Assembly (NCBI RefSeq): GCF_014649995.1
Contig: NZ_BMUC01000001.1
Span: 741,102 to 805,101, forward strand
Source of the DNA: Streptomyces griseoflavus
Lineage (GTDB): Bacteria > Actinomycetota > Actinomycetes > Streptomycetales > Streptomycetaceae
Direction of reading: 5' to 3'
DNA: 64,000 nucleotides
The translations under genes were made by a program, and so were the position numbers. Of this stretch, positions 59,066 to 64,000 are shown piece by piece. Positions within the stretch are counted from its first letter, which is position 1; every line of letters begins with the position of its first letter. The notes beneath the pieces are model-generated. The model had not been told where the DNA came from. It saw nothing but the letters and a program-made list of their open reading frames with translations, and searched no databases.

Positions 59066-60661
59066 ATGACCTCACCTGCCGCCACCACCCCTGCCCGCCA
59101 GGTCCCGGAAGCCGTGCACCGGCGCCGCTGGGCGATCCTCGGCGTGCTGATGCTGAGCCTGCTGATCGTCGTCCTGGACAACTCCATCCTGAACGTCGCC
59201 ATCAAGACGATCTCCACCCCGGCCCCGGGCGGCCTGGGCGCCACGCAGAGCGAGCTGGAGTGGGCGATCAACTCCTACACGCTCGTCTTCGCCGGCCTGC
59301 TCTTCACCGCGGGACTGCTGGGGGACCGGCTCGGCCGCAAGAAGGTGCTGATCGGCGGCCTGGCGGTGTTCGGCATCGGTTCCGCGCTCGCCGCGTTCTC
59401 CGGTTCCCCGGCCGAGCTCATCGGGTTCCGCGCCGTGATGGGGCTGGGCGCGGCGTTCGTCATGCCGGCCACCCTGGCCGTCCTGATGAACGTCTTCGAA
59501 CGCGACGAGCAGCCGAAGGCCATCGGCATCTGGACCGGCGGCGTGGGCCTGGCCATCGCGATCGGCCCGATCACCGGCGGACTGCTCCTGGACCACTTCT
59601 GGTGGGGCTCGGTCTTCCTGGTCAACGTGCCCATCGTCGTCCTCGCCGCCGCCCTGATGCTGTGGCTGGTCCCCGACTCCCGCGACCCGAACCCAGGCCG
59701 GATCGACCCCGTCGGCGTCGTACTGTCCGTCACCGGCCTGGTGCTGCTCGTCTACGGCATCATCCAGGGCGGCCGGCTCGCCGACTTCTCCGACGCCACC
59801 GTGCTCGCCACCACCGGCGCCGGTCTCGCCGTACTCGTCGCCTTCGTGGTGCACGAGAAGCGCAGCGACCACCCGTCCATCGACGTCACCTACTTCCGCG
59901 ACAAGGTGTTCACCGCGTCGATCGTCGCGATCACCCTGGTGTTCTTCGCCCTGATGGGGGTGACGTTCTTCGCGGTGTTCTACGTCCAGAGCGTCCGCGG
60001 CTACTCGCCGCTGGAGACGGGCCTGCTGCTGGTGCCGCTGGCCGTCGCGCAACTCGTCTCCGCGCCCAGGGCCCGCCTCGCGGTGGACCGCTTCGGCAAC
60101 CGGGCCACCACGACCGCCGGCCTGCTCGTGGTCGCGGCGACACTGGCCGCGTTCACCGTCCTGGACACGGACACCCCGATCTGGGTCCTGGAGGTCGTCT
60201 TCCTCCTCATGGGCACCGGCATGGCGCACGTCATGACGCCGGTCAGCGTCCTCGTCATGCAGGCGCTGCCGCGGCAGAAGGCGGGCTCCGCGTCCGCGCT
60301 CAGCAACACCTTCCGGCAGGTCGGCAGCGCCCTCGGCATCGCCGTACTCGGCTCGGTGCTGTCCGCCGCCTACCGCGGCGGCATCGAGGACGAACTCGGC
60401 CTGCTGCCGCCCGCCGCCCGGCACGCCGCGGGCGAGTCCATCGAGGCCACCCTGGCCGTCGCGGACCGCCTGGGCGCCCGGGGCGAGGCCCTGACCGTCG
60501 CCGCCGACGAGGCGTTCCTGCACGCCATGCACGTCACGGCGCTGTGGGGGGCGGGCATCGCGGTACTGGGCGCGATCGTCGCCGCCGTGTATCTGCCCGG
60601 CCGCCCGCCGAAGCCCGAAGAGGGCGACCGGGGCAAGGAGTTGGTCGCGGCGGCGGACTGA
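59066..60661 (+). CDS. MFS exporter, DHA2 (14 TM)
   Basis: 531 residues. Helix 1 [20 protein letters not shown] (DHA2 motif), loop 2-3 [14 protein letters not shown] and motif [21 protein letters not shown] are intact. It ends with a charged tail. Drug or metabolite export is expected. No ribosome site precedes the ATG. The TetR gene begins 41 bp downstream and is probably in the same transcript. Confidence 0.92.
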   Translation: MTSPAATTPARQVPEAVHRRRWAILGVLMLSLLIVVLDNSILNVAIKTISTPAPGGLGATQSELEWAINSYTLVFAGLLFTAGLLGDRLGRKKVLIGGLAVFGIGSALAAFSGSPAELIGFRAVMGLGAAFVMPATLAVLMNVFERDEQPKAIGIWTGGVGLAIAIGPITGGLLLDHFWWGSVFLVNVPIVVLAAALMLWLVPDSRDPNPGRIDPVGVVLSVTGLVLLVYGIIQGGRLADFSDATVLATTGAGLAVLVAFVVHEKRSDHPSIDVTYFRDKVFTASIVAITLVFFALMGVTFFAVFYVQSVRGYSPLETGLLLVPLAVAQLVSAPRARLAVDRFGNRATTTAGLLVVAATLAAFTVLDTDTPIWVLEVVFLLMGTGMAHVMTPVSVLVMQALPRQKAGSASALSNTFRQVGSALGIAVLGSVLSAAYRGGIEDELGLLPPAARHAAGESIEATLAVADRLGARGEALTVAADEAFLHAMHVTALWGAGIAVLGAIVAAVYLPGRPPKPEEGDRGKELVAAAD

Positions 60662-60702
60662 GAGGAGAGAATCACCGCAGCCCACCGAAAGGATCCGACG
60701 AC

Positions 60703-61323
60703 GTGAGCCCGTCCGGCACCGCCCCCCGCCAGGAGGGCCCCGCGCGGGGCCGCCCCCGCAGCGAGGCGGTCGAACACGCCATCATCGAGTCGGTGATGAC
60801 GCTCCTGGAGGACGGCGTGCCCCTCGCGGAGCTCTCCATCGAACGCGTCGCCCGCACCGCCGGCGTCGGCAAGGCCACCATCTACCGCCGCTGGAGCGGC
60901 AAGGAGGAACTCTTCGTCGACGTCATGCGCGCCGCCGAGCCCCCGGACCCCGAACTCCCCGGCACCTCCGTGCGCGACGACCTGGTCGTCCTGCTGGAGT
61001 CCCTGCGGCTGCGCGGCCTTGCGGGCAGGACCTCGGCGATCCTGCACCACGTGCACGCCCAGATGAAGAGCAGCCCCGGCCTCTGGGCGGCCTACCACGA
61101 CACCGTCATCGGGCCCCGGCGCAGGCTAGGCCTGGAGGTGCTGCGCCGGGGCCGGGAGAACGGCGAACTGCGCGCCGACGTCGACGTGGAACTGCTCAAC
61201 GACATCGTCGTCGGCCCCGTCCTCGTCCGCACCGTCCTGCGCCCCGACGCCGACCTCCCGGACGACCTCGCCGAACGTGTCGTGGACACCCTCCTCCAGG
61301 GCCTACGCCCCGTCAGCGGCTAG
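60703..61323 (+). CDS. TetR/AcrR-family regulator of the MFS exporter
   Basis: 206 residues, GTG start with AAGGA nine bases upstream. DNA-binding part: VEHAIIESVMTLLEDGVPLAELSIERVARTAGVGKATIYRRWSGKEELF. C-terminal helices form the TetR_C_16-type ligand pocket. Located behind the exporter it should repress, with an operator candidate at 59027. Confidence 0.9.
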   Translation: MSPSGTAPRQEGPARGRPRSEAVEHAIIESVMTLLEDGVPLAELSIERVARTAGVGKATIYRRWSGKEELFVDVMRAAEPPDPELPGTSVRDDLVVLLESLRLRGLAGRTSAILHHVHAQMKSSPGLWAAYHDTVIGPRRRLGLEVLRRGRENGELRADVDVELLNDIVVGPVLVRTVLRPDADLPDDLAERVVDTLLQGLRPVSG

Positions 61324-61504
61324 TCCCCGTGCGCGTTTCGTCACAGACGGCGCTTTCACCACCCGCGCCCGGAACTACCCGAGCGTCCCCGTACGTCCTC
61401 GCCGGAGTACGGCCGCCGAGCGGCGGCGAGATCGGAGCCGATCATCCCCTAGGGTCTAACCGACACGGGGTGACGGTGTGCACGGCAGGTTGTGAGGCGA
61501 CGGT

Positions 61505-62554
61505 ATGGCGCAGCAGGCGTACGCGACGGAGACGGACGGCGGCTCGGGGCCCGAGCGCCCGGACTCCCCGTTCCGGCGCCTGATGGACCGCCTGGGCAGA
61601 GGGTGGCGCGGCGACCGCCGCATCTGGCGCCGGGGCCTGGTCCTGGCGGCCTGCGCGGGCCTGCTGGCCCTGGTCATGCTGGCCCACTCCCGCATCCCGA
61701 ACCGGATCGGCAACCTCGGCAGCCTGGTCGAGACGTTCCTGCCCTGGCTGGGCCTGTTCATCCCGGTGCTGCTCGTCCTCGCCCTGGTCCGCAAGTCGGC
61801 GACGGCGCTGATCGCGACGGTCCTCCCGGCGGTCGTCTGGCTGAACCTGTTCGGCGGCCTGCTCAGCGACAAGAACGTGCCCGGCGGCGACCTGACCGTG
61901 GTCACGCACAACGTCAACGCCGACAACCCGGACCCGGCGCGCACGGCCCGCGACGTGGCCGCGGCGGGCGCGGACGTGCTGGCGCTGGAGGAGCTGAAGG
62001 CGTCGAAGGTCCCCGCCTACGAGTCGGCGCTGGCACCGACGTACAAGCACCACGCGGTGGTGGGCACGGTCGGCCTGTGGAGCAAGTACCCGATGACCGA
62101 CGTGAAGGCGGTCGACATCCGCCTCGGCTGGAAGCGCGCGATGCGTGCCACGGTCTCCTCACCCGCCGGTCAGGTCGCGGTCTACGTCGCCCACCTGCCC
62201 TCGGTCCGGGTGAAGATGGAGGCCGGCTTCACGGCCCGGCAGCGCGACAAGAGCGCCGACGCGCTGGGCGAGGCCATCGCCGGTGAACCCCTGCCGAACG
62301 TCGTCCTGCTCGGCGACCTGAACGGCACGATGAACGACCGCGCCCTGAACGCCGTCACCTCCCAGATGCGCTCCACCCAGGGCGCCGTGGGCAGCGGTTT
62401 CGGCTTCAGCTGGCCGGCGTCGTTCCCGATGGCGCGGATCGACCAGATCCTGGTCAGGGGCGCCGAACCGGAAAGCTCCTGGACCCTCCCGGCCACCGCC
62501 AGCGACCACCTCCCGGTCGCGGCCCGCGTCAGACTCACGACACCGTCCGACTGA
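61505..62554 (+). CDS. Membrane-anchored endonuclease/exonuclease/phosphatase-family protein
   Basis: 349 residues. Three membrane helices near residues 43-62, 72-93 and 98-118, then an extracellular EEP domain: LTVVTHNVNADN, VLALEELKAS (metal Glu), VAHLPS, VVLLGDLNGT (Asp-Asn), ARIDQILV and ASDHLPVAARV (base His). The three-helix plus EEP layout is common in streptomycetes; the substrate is unknown, possibly nucleic acid or a phospholipid. Monocistronic. Confidence 0.9.
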   Translation: MAQQAYATETDGGSGPERPDSPFRRLMDRLGRGWRGDRRIWRRGLVLAACAGLLALVMLAHSRIPNRIGNLGSLVETFLPWLGLFIPVLLVLALVRKSATALIATVLPAVVWLNLFGGLLSDKNVPGGDLTVVTHNVNADNPDPARTARDVAAAGADVLALEELKASKVPAYESALAPTYKHHAVVGTVGLWSKYPMTDVKAVDIRLGWKRAMRATVSSPAGQVAVYVAHLPSVRVKMEAGFTARQRDKSADALGEAIAGEPLPNVVLLGDLNGTMNDRALNAVTSQMRSTQGAVGSGFGFSWPASFPMARIDQILVRGAEPESSWTLPATASDHLPVAARVRLTTPSD

Positions 62555-62717
62555 ACGGCCCCCGACGGTGGGGGCACGGGGCGCTCCACAGCCCCGGTGC
62601 CCGCCGGCGCCGGCGGGGGCGTTCCCGCGCCCGGCGCCGCACCACCCACCCACCGCAGGCGCTACCCGAGCTCCCACCGCATGGAAAGCTGCGCCGCAGG
62701 CATACGACCGACCACCG

Positions 62718-64000
62718 TCAGCCGCCCGTCCGCGCCCCCTCGCGCCACCCGTTGGTGATCGGCAGACGGCGGTCCTTGCCGAACCCCTTCGGGGAGATCT
62801 TCGTGCCCGGCGGGTACTGCCGCCGCTTGTACTCCGCCCGGTCCACCATCCGCAACGTCTTCGCCACCAGCTCCGCGTCGAACCCGGCCGCGACGATCTC
62901 GTCGGCCCCCCGGTCCCGGTCCACGTACAGCGCCAGGATCGCGTCCAGCACCGGATAGTCCGGCAGCGAGTCCGTGTCCACCTGTCCCGGCCGCAGCTCC
63001 GCGCTCGGCGGCTTGGAGATCGAGTTCTCCGGGATCGGCGGCGTCTGCCCCCGCTCCGCAGCCGCCCGGTTGCGCCACTCCGCCAGCTGGAACACCGACG
63101 TCTTGTACACGTCCTTGATCGGCCCGTACGCCCCGACCGAGTCCCCGTACAGCGTCGAGTACCCGACCGCCAGCTCCGACTTGTTCCCGGGGGCCAGCAC
63201 GATGTGCCCCTCCTGGTTGGAGATCGCCATCAGCAGCGTCCCCCGCAGCCGCGACTGCAGGTTCTCCTCCGCGAGCCCCGTCAACCCCAGCGACCCCATG
63301 TACGCGTCGAACATCGGCTCGATCGCGACGGTCCGGAAGTTCAGCCCCGTCCGCCGCGCCAGCTCCGCCGCGTCGCCCTTCGAGTGCTCCGAGGAGTACT
63401 TCGACGGCATGGACACGCCGTACACGTTCTCCGCGCCCACCGCGTCACAGGCGATCGCGGCGACCAGCGCCGAGTCGATCCCCCCGGACAGCCCGATCAG
63501 CACGGACCGGAACCCGTTCTTCGTGACGTACGCGCGCAGCCCCACGACCAGCGCGGAGTACACCTCCTCGTCGTCGTCGAGCCGCTCGGCGTACCCCCCG
63601 GCGGGCTCCGCCGCGTACGCCGGCACCGGCTCCTCGGACAGCACGAGCCGGTCGATGCGCAGCCCGTCGTCGACCACTCCCACCGGTGCGTCGGCGACGC
63701 CCGCCGGCAGCTCCAGGTCGACCACGACACACGCCTCGGCGAACTGCGGCGCACGCGCCACGACCTCGCCTGCACCGTCCACCACGATGGAGTCCCCGTC
63801 GAAGACGAGCTCGTCCTGCCCGCCCGTCATCGCCAGGTACGCGGTCGTGCACCCGGCTTCCTGCGCCCGCTTGCGCACCAGTTCCAGCCGGGTGTCGTCC
63901 TTGTCCCGCTCGTACGGCGAGGCGTTGATGGACAGCAGCAGTCCGGCCCGTGCCGAGCGCGCCGCCGGCACCCGGCCCCCGTCCTGCCACAGGTCCTCAC
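62718..64000 (-). CDS. nadE: Glutamine-dependent NAD+ synthetase, 5' end outside window
   Basis: Makes NAD+ from deamido-NAD+, ATP and glutamine. The visible 427 residues begin in the nitrilase domain (EDLWQDGGRVPAARSAR); the codon of the catalytic Cys lies across the window edge. The synthetase domain has the P-loop SVLIGLSGGIDSALVAAIACDAVG, SKYSSEHSKGDAAEL, APGNKSELAVGYSTLYGDSVG and DRAEYKRRQYPPGTKIS. All family blocks are intact. Confidence 0.96.
   Translation of the reverse strand, partial: EDLWQDGGRVPAARSARAGLLLSINASPYERDKDDTRLELVRKRAQEAGCTTAYLAMTGGQDELVFDGDSIVVDGAGEVVARAPQFAEACVVVDLELPAGVADAPVGVVDDGLRIDRLVLSEEPVPAYAAEPAGGYAERLDDDEEVYSALVVGLRAYVTKNGFRSVLIGLSGGIDSALVAAIACDAVGAENVYGVSMPSKYSSEHSKGDAAELARRTGLNFRTVAIEPMFDAYMGSLGLTGLAEENLQSRLRGTLLMAISNQEGHIVLAPGNKSELAVGYSTLYGDSVGAYGPIKDVYKTSVFQLAEWRNRAAAERGQTPPIPENSISKPPSAELRPGQVDTDSLPDYPVLDAILALYVDRDRGADEIVAAGFDAELVAKTLRMVDRAEYKRRQYPPGTKISPKGFGKDRRLPITNGWREGARTGG

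Overview
The window is chromosomal DNA from a high-GC actinomycete, almost certainly Streptomyces. Third codon positions are nearly all G or C. The class A RNase P RNA has actinobacterial signature blocks. The gene families are typical of the genus: DUF397/XRE/ATPase regulatory sets, a SARP-NB-ARC-TPR regulator, sortase-type LAxTG heme proteins, F420-dependent enzymes and DtxR-type iron boxes. I see no prophage, IS element, CRISPR array or rRNA. Most of the window is core or near-core chromosome with short operons.

Layout. 0-9.6 kb: a membrane protein fragment, a 4-TM protein, a cell-wall amidase, a SAM methyltransferase, two MFS exporters, a DesK/DesR-type two-component system and a MaoC-type hydratase. 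9.6-16 kb: a 55-aa conserved small protein, a beta-propeller-like protein, then the housekeeping block Nif3 / zinc-ribbon / RNase HI-phosphatase, followed by eda and yaaA. 16-21 kb: a MerR regulator coupled to a membrane protein, a Uma2 nuclease, rnpB, a secreted EEP-family protein and a cytochrome P450. 21-24.4 kb: a WhiJ/AbaA-type cluster (XRE DUF5753, DUF397, RsbW-like ATPase) with a possible gene remnant, then a DUF7873-like gene. 24.4-24.8 kb: a structured non-coding region containing what I read as a tRNA-like RNA with its halves in permuted order. 25-38 kb: an SDR epimerase behind a TetR-type palindrome, an F420/FMN oxidoreductase, an aldo/keto reductase, phoD, a Gfo/Idh/MocA dehydrogenase, a Bcr-type exporter with a serine hydrolase, an Rsm22 methyltransferase, a TetR regulator with two operators, a GDPD, a prim-pol-like protein and a lipoprotein.

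38.4-48.5 kb is a heme-iron system. hmuTUV (importer) diverges from two HtaA-domain surface heme binders, the second with an LAxTG sortase signal, across an iron box that matches the DtxR/IdeR consensus throughout. A heme oxygenase 5 kb away has its own iron box. Together they would bind, import and open heme under iron starvation. A sodium:solute symporter with a 43-aa membrane partner and a PhzF protein lie between. 48.6-64 kb: map, small conserved genes, npdG, an M50 protease, a 68-bp perfect palindrome and a 25-bp tandem repeat, a 1090-aa SARP regulator, a DrrAB-type ABC exporter, panB, an MFS exporter with its TetR regulator, a membrane EEP protein and the 3' part of nadE.

Most unusual observations: (1) the permuted tRNA-like RNA at 24585-24692; (2) the 34-bp-arm perfect palindrome at 52432-52499; (3) a recurrent TANNNT-N6-start signature that predicts at least six leaderless mRNAs; (4) two genes whose best start is CTG inside a CTGA stop/start overlap; (5) a MerR-type 19-bp-spacer promoter that would also give a leaderless transcript; (6) paired 14-bp repeats two helical turns apart in front of eda. 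All calls come from reading the sequence; no database search was run.
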